From Platynereis dumerilii (lineage: Eukaryota; Annelida; Polychaeta; Phyllodocida; Nereididae): a stretch of DNA of 64,000 nucleotides. This document shows positions 1 through 13,410 of this stretch, one piece after another; position 1 is the stretch's first letter; each line of letters starts with the position of its first letter. The notes under the pieces are model-generated. The model ran no database searches. It had not been told where the DNA came from and worked only from the letters and a program-made list of their open reading frames with translations. A program made the translations under genes and the position numbers. The stretch is taken from contig JAPTHN010000001.1 in assembly GCA_026936325.1 (NCBI GenBank), forward strand, positions 100,703,859-100,767,858, written 5' to 3'.

Positions 1-3000
1 CGAGAAGTGGCTTGAAGTTTCTGCTTAAATTGAGATATACCCACAGATTTAGGTTTTCAAAAGTAAAATTAAACTTGATTTGCAAGAAATAGCTCCTTTC
101 CATCAAACTAATTGCCAACACTTCCAAAGAATGCTGCGAGCAATTGAATTGAAACTTCAGAACCTCCATTTTGAACATTAGTTAGGCCTATACTGATCCT
201 AAAGTTTGGTAAATTCTAACATCTTCCTTACATAGGCCTGTTTTAACAAAGACAAAACAAAGTTTTGTGCTTAACTTGCATGCACACAATTGTGGAATAG
301 AGTGGCTGAAAATAGAGTACGATCCCTTCTGGTGCTGATCATTTCACCACATCAAGAAATCATCCCAGAGGCATGATCATCTGCTGATTGCTATTGTCAT
401 CTTTACTTGTGGTTGATGTAACAATTTAAACATTGAAGTCATGTACCTGATGTGATGATTGGAGCATTTTCAAGACTCAATTTGTGGGAAACATGCTGAA
501 AAAGACAAACTAGGAATTAATAGCTTAATTGTGAGTCTTTTCAGGCGTGCGAGTAAAATTCCATTTAGATTACTCTCAATTGATAAAGCAACACGAAGAC
601 ATCAATAATTCATATTTGGTAACCCGGCCAAGTGTCAATATTGCCAAAAAGGTTATCACATTAATACCATGCTGATGGTAATGGTGCTTCAACCAAATCG
701 ATTCCTGCCAGCCCGTCAATTTCACCAGTTCCAAAAACACACATGTGTTAAATTTAATACCAAATGCAAGCAGCAGGAAGGGTGATATATTAGGTGAGGC
801 ACCTGTGGCAGATGCGTATAGCTCTACAAATTGCCCATTTTCTCGACCTGCCTTCCCCTCATTAGGCAGACCTTAAAAGTCTTCATTACACGCAAGCAGA
901 CATAATTCCAGCCACCGCTGCATCAATTATTAACTGTGGTAATTTCAGTAAAAGCCACGAGGATTTGTGCACAATTCTCGATCCATGTTGAATCCATGGC
1001 ATCCATGCAGTCGTTCTATACCAATTGTTATGTATGGAATAAAGGAGCGTTACAGGCAGGCATGGAATCAAATGACAATCAGTTAAAAGGTTAATTTACT
1101 TAGCAGGTGGCTGGGCTGAACTTAATATTGTGTAAAATCAACAGGGCTAATGGAGTTGTGTGGCTTTTTTGGGCCACTGTTTGTTTTTAAACTCAATTTC
1201 CACAGCCGCCCAGGCAAAACGACGTTAATGAATGGAGCAGGCTCTAACTACATCAAAGGCATGTGGGCCACTGGAGAAATCACTTAAAAAGATACATGGT
1301 AAGATCAACGTTGACCAATAAAACACGCAGTTTGTGGGACAGCTGTAGTAAAAACGTATGGAGGGGCCTCACACCATCCTCAGATAACTTGGCCCGGGCA
1401 CGAGACCTGAGCAAGCTAACTTTCTTTACTATTATGCATGCTCATTAAAACGCATTTTAAATGGTAGTTTTTCTCCCAGCAGGCTCCTTTTGCCTGAATT
1501 ATTCAAGGGTCAGAATAGAGTTAGTTCAGGCAATTAATTATTGTAATGAGGCGGGCTTTGGCAGGAGGTGGCTACCCATGCAACCACTGTCACTTCTTAT
1601 GAGCTGAAAACAACTTGCCTCTCCGCAACACACCGGTTTCAAGCTGTTGAGTTTAGTACGAGCCTCGTAAAAGCTGTAATTGGGAACCAAAAAGTGCTCA
1701 AGGGGGAGAGGGGGGGGGGTTACATGTTGGCATGGGACACAAGTGGAGATCTATGCAGTTTACCAGGTATCCGGGAGGAGTGGAGGTTCTGATCAGATAG
1801 GTCATCACAAATCAGACTTTCTACAGGTTTGGTTATTGGTTTGAGTGCGGCTCTGAATTTATGTAACTTTACAAGCCTGTGTGAGCAAGTTGCTAGAGAT
1901 GTCCAATATCTTGCCATGCGTGGAATGTTTGAAACAGTTTAGCTTAATAGTAAAGCTTATGAGGAGTCTGAAATATTTTGTTATTTAAACTTATCAACCA
2001 TCAGTACATTGTAATTGGAGCGTATAAACAAACCACAGCTAGTTATAAATATTGTTTATCACAGAGCAACCAATGGTGGAGTTGAAGCATCTCTTGGGTC
2101 CCACTGACGTTTAACTCGTAATTCAGCTGTTTATCAATTATCACTAGAATATATATATATGTTAAGGGAATAGCCTACAAATGTATTATATTGAGATTTC
2201 TGTTTACATCAAGAGGCAAAGCAGCAATGAAACACAGTTGCTTCCAGAGACATAGCTGATTCACTAAGAGACTGTCTGCATTAAGGTTTTACTCCAGGGG
2301 TTGATCAGGTGTTTACATGTCCTGACAAGGGTAATAGAAAAGCCCCAGGGCTCTTACATCAAAACAGGGTGTGGCCAGTGACACATGGGGTGGCTAAGAA
2401 GCTGCCAGGGCAATTTAAGACGTTATGGGGAGTAAGGTGGGTAGGATGGGGTGAAGAAGGACAAGGTGGGGGTTGAGGTGGGTAAATGTGGGTTGAGGGT
2501 GAGAGAGAGGGTGAAGGGTGGGGCATTAAGGTGCACATAGACATGTAAGAAAACACACGCATGATATCTAAAGTGATCCAATGGGAAGGGGATACTGCTA
2601 GGGCTGCTGTCATAACACAATTGATGACCCTCTCCCGAACCCCCACTCAAGAGGCCACCAGCCATGACCTTGACTCCTGCCCCCAAGGTCAAATTTGTAA
2701 CATCAATGGAAACCTCAGACGGTGGTCTGGGTCCTGATCACTCAATTTAATCCATTTGCATATTTTGCCTTTCTCAGTGTTGCTCACCCATCTAACATTC
2801 ATCCACAGCCCAGACCTTCATAATTGGGGTCAAAATAGTTGGTTACACAAAGGCCCACGTATTAGACCAAGAGATGGGACAAATGATGCAGTAATGTGGC
2901 GAACGGGACTGATTACAGTTGCAGTGCAATGTCCCTCTCCCAGGAGACTTCCCATAATGCAAGTCGGTTGCACAGGCCAAGGGCATGAGGTGACCTTTGC

Positions 3001-5888
3001 ATGAAAATGGCACGTCCAAAGGACTCCAAACAACATTGTTCCATCGGATAAACTGCCTCTGTAGCTACAATGGCAGTCAGGTGCTGTTCAGATTAATCAC
3101 AGGGCTGGGCAGGTGGGCTGCTCTTCTTGCATCTTCTGATGTTCATTAACAGCAGCAGTGAGAAGTATACATTTGTAGTCTTCTTCTTTCTACAACTACT
3201 TCCACAAGGTGCCATCCAGGCCCATCCTGTGCTATCCACTTTCCCTCAGTTGGCACTTGAGCAATTAGATGCAGTGAAAGTCACTGGTGAACACTACCAG
3301 CTTTTAAACAAGGGCTTTCCAGGCTATTTAAGTATTCACACTCGCTACAGCACAGCTGGAAACCTCAAAATTGCTCTGCACACAATTGACAAGAAGCCAA
3401 CGATTTATCTAATTTCAAAGGGAAAAACACCAGCTTCAGAAAGTGAGCTGACAAATGCAGTTGGGCAATCTACATACACTAAGAGCATCCTACTATACAG
3501 AAAGCTGCCATTTAATATACACAGCCAGAACACTTAGAGCATAAATTACAGCCTCTAACAAAACCCTCTACAAGTATTCGGGATATGCAGCATCTATAGC
3601 TGAGCTAAATATTTTAATACCGTTTGTCTGCTTTGCTGAAGCAAATGGCCATGATTAATGTCACTTTGGCTAAGCTGAGTATTGAAAGTTTAAGAACAAA
3701 CCATCAGTATCGTAAAGCTAATAAATCATGGGCTTGAGGGGATCGAATTTTAGGAATTGAAATATGTCGGATCTTAGTGATTGTCTAACTTGATTATGTG
3801 GTATAACTCAGAGAAGAGTTCTGCATTAAGACTCTTTGCTGAATAGTGAATATATGTGTAGGATGCATGTGTGGGGAGCAGTGGGACTTGTACATTTACT
3901 ATGGGATGTGCATCACTTTGGACAGGATCCATCAGACTGGGGCTAAACAAAGATGTAGACAGATTGCAGTGATGAGGCCGCTATAAAATGGCCAGGGCTC
4001 GTAAAGGGGCTCGCGGATTTCTATAAAAGCCGAGGAAGAAGAAGGAATACGTCCGGCCAAACAGGAGGCCAAACAGGAGCGAACAGGGGGCCAAACAGGG
4101 TCCAAACAGGGCCAGGAAGTGGGCGAAATTAGCCAGCAGGCAGTTTACGCTGCTCTATGTACAGGACAGGCGAAGGGGAAATTGCAGGGCCAACCACAGG
4201 GCCCCAGTTTTGCCAACATTAGGAGTAATCCAGGCTTTTAATGCGAACATAAATCGCCCCTTATCGGTGCTTAGGCCGTCGGTGGGCCATGTAGCCTGGT
4301 CAGGGCGTTCTCATTAAACCTTTTGGAGGTGGCTAATTGAAGGAGCATCCCAATCAAGCCATCAGCCAGAGCACGGCTCTAAGTGTGATATGCATTAGTG
4401 ACTGGAATTAAAGAAGCCCCCTTTGTTACACCCTTCGCATGCCAAGCAGAGTACCCCTCATTCTGGATGTGCATGCATGCAGCGAGGGGGGACAGTGAGT
4501 TTTGATAGAGGGCTCTGTCTCTGATCCCCTCCCTATAAGGATGATCCCTGCAGGACATCTTGCAGGCATCTTGCAGGCAGCCTGCACTTGGCCATTTACA
4601 CGGATCATGCCTTAATCCACTCATTACCCATTTATTCATTAGGCCGGGTCAAAGGCACCGATGCAGTCTATCGCTTAATACCCTGGTTGCTATTGGCTGT
4701 GTGAGCAGGCTGGCCTGGCTATATGCGCTTAAATCAGACAGGAATTGGGCCGAGAAGAGCATCAAAGAAGACAGCCTCTCAAAGGAGCAGCCCAGACAAA
4801 AGATGATTGGCTTGTCTTATTGCTCTATCCATATATAGAAAGAAGGAACAAAAAGTTGCCCTCAGAGAGGAAATATTGTAACGAGCATCTATTGGTTCAA
4901 TTCCCTATCAAAATAAGTAGGTATATCTATACACTAGCTGGAATGGCTATATTTAGATGCTGGAAAGGGACACAAAACTCAGTACACACTGCACATACAG
5001 TGTATGATCAAATATGAATGTGCACATGTTTCACTTTCGCACTCTCTTCTACAAAGGGCAAGGGAAGTTTTTCGTGAGAAGTTGCATGGTTGCATCATTC
5101 AGGAAGGGCTGTAACAGATTGGGTTGTGCTCTTGAGCAGTGACTCTCTTTATTCCAACTCATCGTCTCATTCTGCCTCTCTGCCAGAAGTCTTTGGAGAT
5201 GAGGTTTCGGCATCATATGGAAGAATGCAGGTTGGGAACAGAGGCCACTTGCACAGTTGTTATGCAATGCAAGGAACGCTGCGAGGCACATTCATGAGGC
5301 GCTGCAGGATGTGTCAGGCTGGGTCCCCTCGGCGACACTTGTCAGGCCCAAGGCACTCCATGCATTCGCAATGCTCTCCAATGCACCCAGATGCGCAGCC
5401 ATGTACACAGGACTGCATACACAACTATGCATTCGTAGCACTGCATTCACAAGACTGCTTTCTGAAAACTGTCTTCTCAAGACTTCATGCTTTCGCTAAA
5501 ACTGCATTCTCTAAAACAACTGCATTTGCAATACTTACTTTAGAAACTGCATTCTCTCAAGACGTTTCATATATTTCCCGTGCATCAATTTAATACATGT
5601 ATATGTGTAAACTTCATCGACAAAACAGCATTTGTAGCACTGCTTACTGATCAAGACTGAATCAAAACTGAATATGCAAATCTACATTTTTGAAATTTCA
5701 TCTGAGACTACATTATCAATTCTATATTTAGGGCTGGAATGCTTTCATATGCAGCCCTGTTCTCTCAAGACAATTATACATTATTCAAGTTAAAAAAGTA
5801 AGTAACATTAGGTCAGATTAAGAACGAAAATGCACATGGTTGTCTGACGATGTAGACTGTATATACCCATGACAGAGTTCTCATTGTA
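1..5888. other. ORF-poor intergenic spacer
   Basis: No coding region could be supported here. The longest open frame (about 3127-3537, plus strand, 136 codons) has no recognisable domain, no flanking splice signals that I could defend, and no relative in the window. Composition alternates between A+T-rich spacer and G+C-richer unique blocks, for example around 4130-4450, which contain homeodomain-type cores (TAAT) in a G+C-rich context. Purine-rich G runs occur near 1700-1725 and 2430-2520. A small CCAAACAGG minisatellite lies at 4055-4113. Confidence 0.6.
4055..4113. repeat. CCAAACAGG minisatellite
   Basis: Four to five degenerate copies of a GGCCAAACAGGR-like unit of roughly 11-12 bases lie head to tail, one of them altered to GCGAACAGG. 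No coding or regulatory function is evident. Confidence 0.75.
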
Positions 5889-6077
5889 CACTCTAAAAAA
5901 TTTCAGACAAAATTGGTTTTTTAGATTCAAAATGGTTTTTTGAAAAACCAAATTTCAATGCAAAAAACCAACATGGATTTTTTTAAAAATCCATGTTGGT
6001 TTTGCATTGAAATTTGGTTTTTCAAAAAACCATTTTGAATCTAAAAAACCAATTTTGTCCCGACATTTTTTAGAGTG
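5889..6077 (-). mobile_element. Fold-back MITE, copy 1 (inverted orientation)
   Basis: A 189-bp near-perfect palindrome starts with CACTCTAAAAAATTTCAGAC and ends with the complement of CACTCTAAAAAATGTCGGGA. It is flanked on both sides by TA. The two ends differ at one short block (TTTCAGAC against TGTCGGGAC), so the element has a polarity, and this copy is reversed relative to the other three. The arms are about 90 bp and the whole element would fold into one long hairpin. There is no coding capacity, so it is a nonautonomous DNA element mobilised in trans. TA flanks suit a Tc1/mariner-type source, but other copies have other flanks. Confidence 0.9.
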
Positions 6078-7765
6078 TATTCTGACCGCATTCCCTCTCA
6101 ATTGTGGCCAATAACGTCGTCTTGCACAGCAGCCAAGCATTCATCACAAGCCCCGAGATTTCATATAGTGCAAGATGCAAGGGGGCTGGGTACACACGGC
6201 TTAAGATAAGACTGTGCTTATGACACTGGCCAACAATGAACCTTCATAAAGCGAGCCAGTTGTCTTGGGCCAGGGAGCATGCTCTGTTGACACTGTGCTG
6301 ATTCATGCCATCATTTGGGAGTGCTCCGCATCACCAGCCAGCTTCAGCAGCATCAGCATCAGCAGCATGAGATGCTTGTAAGGGCTGGGAGGTCCTGGTC
6401 AGCGAGGCCGACTTAGAGGCCAGTCGGAGAAGCAGTCAGAGGGCAGTGTCGTGCGGGACCTAATCCAATGTGGTCAGACTGCAATGGGCAGAGGGGCAAC
6501 TAGGGCGCAGTAATGGGGGCACACGGGGCCCTTGTAACCCTGTCTGATGGGGCATTAGAGCAGCCAGGACACGGGACCTTGGCCCCCTCCCTGGAGCTAT
6601 CTCCTTGCAGAGCATATCTGTGCCCCTCCGAGGTCCTTCTATCACTCTTATAATTGGGCAATTCCTGTGGCTTGGTCGGGAATGATTTAGAAGGTCGAGC
6701 GGGGCCTGGCCCATCACTTGGCCATCCACTCAATTCTCTTTAATAGTTTGCTCAAATATTTGGAAGACGTTGCAGGGCCAACTGCTATAGAGGGTTGGTC
6801 AGGCAGTATACATTCCATCTGCAAACACAAGCACCACACGAGGCTCCCTGCTGGCCCCAAAACATCCTCAAATGTCAGTACATGTATTAACCAGCAGTTC
6901 AGCAGAATTGGTTGGCTTGGAAATAAACCCTTGCCTCCAACCTGCATGTTGCCTCTCATCAAACATAATACAGGTCAAGACCACCTTCTCCTATTCATAG
7001 AACTTAGTAGGGTTTCAGTCAGCTACTGTGAGCCATTGTGTCAAGTCCACCAAACCTCAAATAACACAGGCCCATAAAAATCGCACTAGTTCCATGAAAA
7101 AAAACAACTTGTCTGCTATCCTCTTATCCTGTTTCCAGTGGCATTGTTTTGTACCAGTTTTATCACATGTAATTGTCATAACTGGCAGAGAAATGTGACC
7201 ACAGCAAAGATCAGCCATCTATCTCCGGAAGTTCATTGCGAGTTTCCTGCCTTCTGCATGGGTGCGGTCAATGCATTAATCACCTTGGCGGCCTCTGCGA
7301 TTATTTTGCCACAGATTAATTTGGTTTGCATGGAACGGTGTCTCTAGGAGTGGAATGCTGCAGTCGGAGCAATGGCACATGTTCAGCTATGTTGACAGAA
7401 GATATACTGTTTCATCATTGACTGTGTTTTCGTATTTGGAAAGTTGTTATCTTAAGTCAATACAGTCTTTGTGAAGGCAGCCAAGCTGAATGATTAGAAA
7501 TACATACATTGAAAACGTGCCAGATTTGATAGGTTTGGTGCATGGCATGACACTCTATAAATAGTTCAGTCAGCTGCTTTGAATTGGCCAATAAACTGAG
7601 CATGGCCTGTCTGGTGCACCTGACTAGAGGCACAATTGCACAAAAGGTGCACCTTGCTGGAGTCATCGTCGACACACTTACTGACCTGACGGTGGAGACC
7701 TGTAGGCTTTAGCTCTTGCAGATCCAGACTGTCGGGCGCTCTGTAAACTGGTCATTCTCTTGCTG
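6078..7765. other. Intergenic spacer
   Basis: No gene recognised. A G+C-rich unique block lies at about 6360-6700 and open frames there on the minus strand look like chance frames. The rest is ordinary A+T-rich spacer. No repeat was identified. Confidence 0.5.
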
Positions 7766-7966
7766 CTCTCTAAAAAATGTCGGGACAAAATTGGTTTTTT
7801 TAGATTCAAAATGGTTTTAAAAAAAATCCTTGTTGGTTTTTTGCATTGAAATTTGGTTTTTCAAAACACCATTTTGAATCTAAAAGGCCAATTTTGTCTG
7901 AAATTTGGTTTTTCAAAAAACCATTTTGAATCTAAAAAAACATTTTGTCTGAAATTTTTTAGAGTG
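7766..7966 (+). mobile_element. Fold-back MITE, copy 2 (rearranged)
   Basis: Same family as copy 1. The first TIR base triplet has drifted (CTCTCTAAAAAATG). Part of the left arm is missing, while a segment of the right arm containing TTTTGAATCTAAAAA and TTTTGTCTGAAATTT is present twice. The fold is therefore asymmetric and the length is 201 bp instead of 189. Flanking dinucleotides are TG on both sides. The rearrangement looks like slipped-strand or hairpin-templated repair. Confidence 0.85.
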
Positions 7967-10076
7967 TGGAGTCAACCACAATCCTCTTTTCGACTACACT
8001 GGGCTCCACTATGTTTCAAAGGGCTCCACTGCATGGGTTGCTGGTGGTTTTTAATCGATATAACTCTTGTAATGACCGTTGGTTGTTTTAAAAGGAGAGA
8101 TCAGACCAGAACCAACATGAGATTTACTTATATATAGAGTCAGAAGGAATGTAATCTGCAAGGTCAGCGATTTGTGACTAGAGGAAGCACTGCTCTAGCA
8201 GCCTGGGTGGCCCCGACATGTTTCTATTAAGGAGTTATGTTTCAGACAGAAATTGATATGACAACATTTGGCTTGATAAGTCTTCAAAAGAACCACAAAA
8301 CTTGAGGACTTCTCTTGGAAATACCAACATTTCTGGCAGAAACATGCGTGTAATTATTTATGAGTTTGTAAAATGTGTTTTATGAGAGCAGCAGCAGAAA
8401 TGTGGCTGCATTATCCGGTGCATGTTGGAAACTGATCAAATCTTCACCTTTGAGCTGAGCAACTTTTGCCTACACAATTTTCATGATTATCATTTCTTAG
8501 AAGAGACCGAGACCAAGCAAAGAGAACTGACTACACAAATTATGCAAATGACATCACATAGAACAAGCCAATTCGTATACAGCTTTATACTTGTTGGTCA
8601 TACACTGGTCAGTGTATAAGTGATGTGATGGTGATGACCAGTTGTCCTGATATTAACTGGCAAGGCATGTCATTCAGATACATGTTGCCAGATCGTCAGA
8701 AAATTTGCTTCCTAAAAATGCCGATATTTTGTTGCACTATTTGAACTCAGAAGTAGTCCTATGTATATGTATACAGTATGAATTTATTATAACTTTTTTT
8801 TTGGATTTGGTGCCATGTATTATCAGTGGCTTTGAGTCTTTGACTTTTAGTACGATGAATTGACTGTGTTCTTTGAAAAAAAATTAAGACAATGCAACAA
8901 AAGGTATAGTCTCAGCCTTCAGACAAGTTTTATTGCTGTTACAAAAGCCATCTTATACTGGTGTTTTGAAATGTTCTATCATATCTTTTTCCTGATTGAC
9001 AGTCACTTTAAATGTATACTTCTGTTGCACTGTTTTCTTTGCTTCTGGTTGTGAGTGCCATTTTAGGTGTATAAAGTACTTGTAGTCGTTTGTCAGTCAA
9101 TGATTCTTTTTTTCTTTTATTACTTTTTTGACTTTCTGTGTAGACAGAGTGGCAACCCCTTTGACTGCATCTTTAACGATTATATTTCAAGTGTTTTTCT
9201 GCTTTTTAGAGATGCTTGCTTGCTTGCAAGCGGCATCTCTATTGTGGGAGGATGGCTCTGAAACTTATGACAACTGCCTTGGTCATGCTGTTTCATCTCT
9301 GTCATTAAAACTTTGCATACAGTCTCAATAGAATTTTATCTTGCGTTGATAAACTTTTGACGTCTTTCTGAGATGAAGAAATTAATAAAGAAAACAAACA
9401 GGCTGAGTTTCTGTAGGTCAAAATCACCAAAAGTAGGTCACAGGCCAGATACCCTCCAGCAGGTCCCACATGCCAGATACCCTCTGCAGGTCTCACATGC
9501 CAGATACCCTTCTGCAGGTGACGGGCAAAGGGGTAGATACTATCATGGGCAGTCTATCTACAAGCATCTCTTAAAGTGCTTGCACGTTTTTTTTTTTTCC
9601 CTTTTTGACTGTTGTGCTTGACCAGGTATATACTTATTTCATTGGTTCTCGCATGTATGATTTCCAGGTGATCCCCGAACTCCATTGCTTATGTTCATGC
9701 TTAATAAGCATTGCTTATTCATTTTAAATATAATTTCATATTTTTCTCCATTTTGTCAGTTACAAGTGTTGTGCTTGGTGTTCGTGTAAATGCTTCTTCC
9801 GAAGTAAATAAACTGTTACTTTCTTCCTCATTTACTTATCAATGCCCGAGGTGACCTGTCGTTAACGGTCTATAGATCTCTCTTTGAACTATATGGGTTT
9901 GAAACTTGGTCCTATGATCATTGCCTTCAAGAGGAGCATTTGACTATAAGTTCTTACAGTGTATACTGTGGCCTACTGGTACAACGTTGTGGGTCCATGC
10001 CTTGTCATCTCAATATGTATATATATATCTGCATATGGCTGCCGTGAAAAGGCATCTTAACTGATGATTTAACATA
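7967..10076. other. Intergenic spacer
   Basis: No gene recognised. The stretch is A+T-rich with several poly-T runs (8790, 9105, 9585). It contains one short minisatellite at 9433-9521, listed separately. Confidence 0.5.
9433..9521. repeat. Approximately 28-bp minisatellite, three units
   Basis: Three head-to-tail copies of a unit built on GCCAGATACCCTCYGCAGGT followed by CYCACAT. The first unit is slightly diverged (ACAGGCCAGATACCCTCC). Confidence 0.8.
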
Positions 10077-10265
10077 CACTCTAAAAAATGTCGGGACAAA
10101 ATTGGTTTTTTAGATTCAAAATGGTTTTTTGAAAAACCAAATTTCAATGCAAAACCAAAATGGATTTTTAAAAAAATCCATTTTGGTTTTTTGCATTGAA
10201 ATTTGGTTTTTCAAAAAACCATTTTGAATCTAAAAAACCAATTTTGTCTGAAATTTTTTAGAGTG
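10077..10265 (+). mobile_element. Fold-back MITE, copy 3
   Basis: A 189-bp palindrome begins with CACTCTAAAAAATGTCGGGA and ends with the TTTCAGAC-type terminus, so its orientation is opposite to copy 1. It is nearly identical to copy 4 in length and sequence. The left flank is TA and the right flank is TG. Arms pair almost completely around an A/T-rich loop. There is no ORF. Confidence 0.92.
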
Positions 10266-13200
10266 TGTATAACTATCCATGCAATTGTGTATAGTTCATG
10301 CCTGCATGTGCAGGGATTATTTTTCACTACTGTTTCATAAGTAAAGAATACTAAAGATAGTCCAAATATGGACCTGTATAACTTATAACATTTCCCTGGT
10401 CCAAATATACATGAGCATGCAGGTGGTGGGTGGTGGCTTCTGTTGCACATTGTTCTTTCTTTTTCTTTCCTGACCCTCCTTTCCATCCAGAAGACACAAG
10501 CCCATCTGTGCACCCCCCCCCCCCACTCTCTCCATCAACCGATAATACACATTACACAACAGCAAACAATGCCTACAGGCAGAAGCACAATCAATAGGCC
10601 CATTATTGTGCACAAGCTCCCGAGTTACCAACTCCGACCCTCCTAGGCCACCAGTGTTTTATGGGCCACTGAGGCCCTCTCTCTCTCTCTTTCTTTTCCT
10701 CTCCCTTTCTGTTGCTTCTCTTTCTGTCTTGTCTGTCTGGGCAAGAATAGAAAAGAAGACGGAGAAAGAACATCGTTTGGATAAATATTGACCTAATGGC
10801 AATTGATAAAGAAACTTGCACAAGAGAGAAAAAAGAGAGTGAAAAGAAGGTCCAAAGTAAGTAAACTTCAATCAATATGACAACTTGTTACAGTATATTA
10901 CAATGGTACAAGGTGAACATTTTAAATGGAAATGTTTAAGTATCACGTTCATATCGTAATTGAAGACTAGAATGCAGGCACCACTTCAAGCACATAGTAA
11001 TAATTTAATATAATTCTGTGGTTCAGTAATAAACCTCCATTATACCACCCTGAGGTGTGTGACTTGCAGACAATATGCATTGAGTATCTGACTATCTGTG
11101 GCACACAAATGTTTTAAAACAATTAGAAAGTTCAATGTGTTCTCAACGAAGGAGTCCACCTGTAGGCAGTACCTGTTGCCTTCTGTTTCCACGGCATGTA
11201 TCTGCTGTCATGATAGCCACATTATTAGCTGAGATTTTGTCCGCCTGGCTGAGTAGCAAACTTTTAGGAAGTTGCAAACACAGCTTATTGGGCTAGGGTT
11301 GTGTTTAGTATGAGACGCGGAGGTGGCCTCCTGGCCCGTCCTTTGTAGCCTGTGTGTTCCGGATGCATACATTCACAGCATATGCATAGAGGGAGGCCGA
11401 GGGGCAAGTTAGAGCAAGCCAAAGGCCCAAGGCAGGCTGGACTGAGACTGGTCATTGCTGTGCCGTGGGAGTCTGACATTGGCTAAGCCCAGTATCCCTG
11501 GAGACCTGCTTTGGGCAAGCCGATCATCCTATGAAACAATAAGTGGAGTAATTAACGTCAGCACGGCCTCATCAATCTCTGTCCTCCTTGGCCAGCAGAA
11601 AGCTCCGTTGCTTGTCCTTTGCTGAGGCCCGTGCATTAAAATTCAACGTGTCTCTCTGGACCAGAACCGGGCAATCCATCATAGGGCCACATCAAGCGCC
11701 TTTGGTCCCCATTAATCTGCACCTCCCAGCCACGAGACTGCCTCAAGACCAGCCCTTGTCAACCCAAGGTTCATCCGCCACTTACACACCCATGGTGACC
11801 GGCCTTGCTGTTGCTCCCAGTCTTACACCCCACAGCTATATGCATTCTGTTTGCTTCTCACTGACTTCTCAGCTGTGACGTAACTGGGGGTTTCGAGGGG
11901 GGCACCAGGGGGGGGCATAGGATTCTCAGGAGGGGCACCCACGATCGTGATTGTATATTTGAGCCCATGTACAATATGAGCCCCCGTGGCCCCCCCCCCG
12001 GCAGGGATTCCACTGGTTCTCAGATATATCCACATGGATATACACCAAATGGGGTCATGTTTTTTGGCAAATCATCTTCGAATTGAGTACTAAAAAGTTT
12101 GATTTGCTGGGCCTATAATACTTGATCCAAAGCCATTAATTGGGGGCGGATATGACAGTCCAATATGACTCTTTGTAGCCAAGCCAGGTTGACTACAATT
12201 GTGGGTTGAAAGGAGTGTGCCATAGTTGGAAGGAGCCTAAGACAATAAGCACATCATAGAAGCCACGCCCTCAGGATCAGCCTGAATGTCTGGGGATGCT
12301 ATTGGATCAAACAGGATCGCAGTATAAATTACTCAAAATGTGAACTCATGCAATCCATTTGACTTGGCAAGTCTTGGCAAGCCTTCTCATAGCAGTGACA
12401 ACGTCTGGCATTAAGGAGGCAATCCCCAGTTACCTCAGACAGATTTCCCCTCATATTTGTTGGGTCCCGTAGCAGGCGCAACCCCCCTCGGGCCAGGAGA
12501 GGCAACGTCAGTCGCAACTATGGAAATGGCGTGCCAAACTTTGTCTCTGCAGGCACCACTATAGGCAGTGGGCAAATTCCTGCTGCCTCCCTCTTTCCAA
12601 GTCTCTCTTATCTTTAATTCATAGAAGGGAATTGTGAGAATCGCCAAGGAGTTCGATGAGAATGCCACGTCAGGCTCAGAGGTCCCCCTGACAGGTATCT
12701 TGGCATAATAAAGGTCTAAGTGGCTCAAAAGTTGCCTGAGATGCCCCCAAAAGGCGCTGGACAGTTTAGTCTTACAATTTCGCTTGGCAAATACTCACAA
12801 ACACTCACGATCGGCGCCTAATAAGCATATCAAATTATTCTATACATATTCGCTACAACACAGAAGACGCTGGGCTTGGGAGTGACACGTAGAGAAAAGA
12901 AAGTGATGCATTTGGACTGGGCTGGCTGCTTCTGACTGGGTCTCACTGGCCTGACCCTCCTCAGGCGACGACCTTTTTTCTGCTTTGCCAATGCTTGCCA
13001 ATGCTTGCCAATGTGCATTTGAATGACCAGGACCAGGGCCGTTGCAGTGTGTTGGAAGCCCATTGTGCTGGTGAATGGCAACAGGCTGGAAATTAGCCTA
13101 AGGCCAATGAAATAATTCACGAGAGTGTCATCAAAGACAGCTTAGCTAGAAGTAGGAGCATACACTTGCAAATGGCCTATTGGTGAATGGGATAAGTTGG

Positions 13201-13369
13201 CATGACCTCTGTACACGAATTTCCATTTAAACATGAGCCCTATATCCCGCCATTGCGTTGCATTGCATTGGTTGTATTCGTTGTCATTATGTTGCCTTAT
13301 AGAGAGGGCAGAGGGGCAAGTGGGGACAGAGAGGACCTTTACAATCAGTTCGAGGCTCGACGTCCCTAC

Positions 13370-13410
13370 TACGTCACTAATACGTCACTACTACGTCACC
13401 TCCCATCCAA
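13370..13410 (+). promoter_or_regulatory. Three phased TACGTCA sites followed by CCAAT
   Basis: TACGTCA occurs at 13370, 13381 and 13392, exactly 11 bases apart, which puts all three on nearly the same face of the helix. A CCAATCA word follows at 13404 and a second CCAAT lies at 13458. CREB/ATF-type proteins bind ACGTCA cores and NF-Y binds CCAAT; the two often co-occur in promoters. No downstream gene was recognised, so the promoter reading is inference. Confidence 0.35.

Noticed and set aside
3127-3537. 136-codon plus-strand open frame with a hydrophobic start
   Set aside because: Composition is like the surrounding spacer; no domain, no defensible splice context and no paralogue. Kept only as part of the spacer entry.
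4880-4905. GGTTCAATTCC, a match to the tRNA B-box
   Set aside because: No A-box at the right distance and no cloverleaf can be drawn around it.
7853-8137. 94-codon plus-strand frame
   Set aside because: Mostly the A/T-rich arm of fold-back MITE copy 2.
10603-10875. Arg/Lys-rich minus-strand frames
   Set aside because: Translation of a CT-rich tract; low complexity.
11880-12005. G- and C-run block that looks like a CAGTGGCGGA-type MITE
   Set aside because: No paired termini or target duplication could be found.
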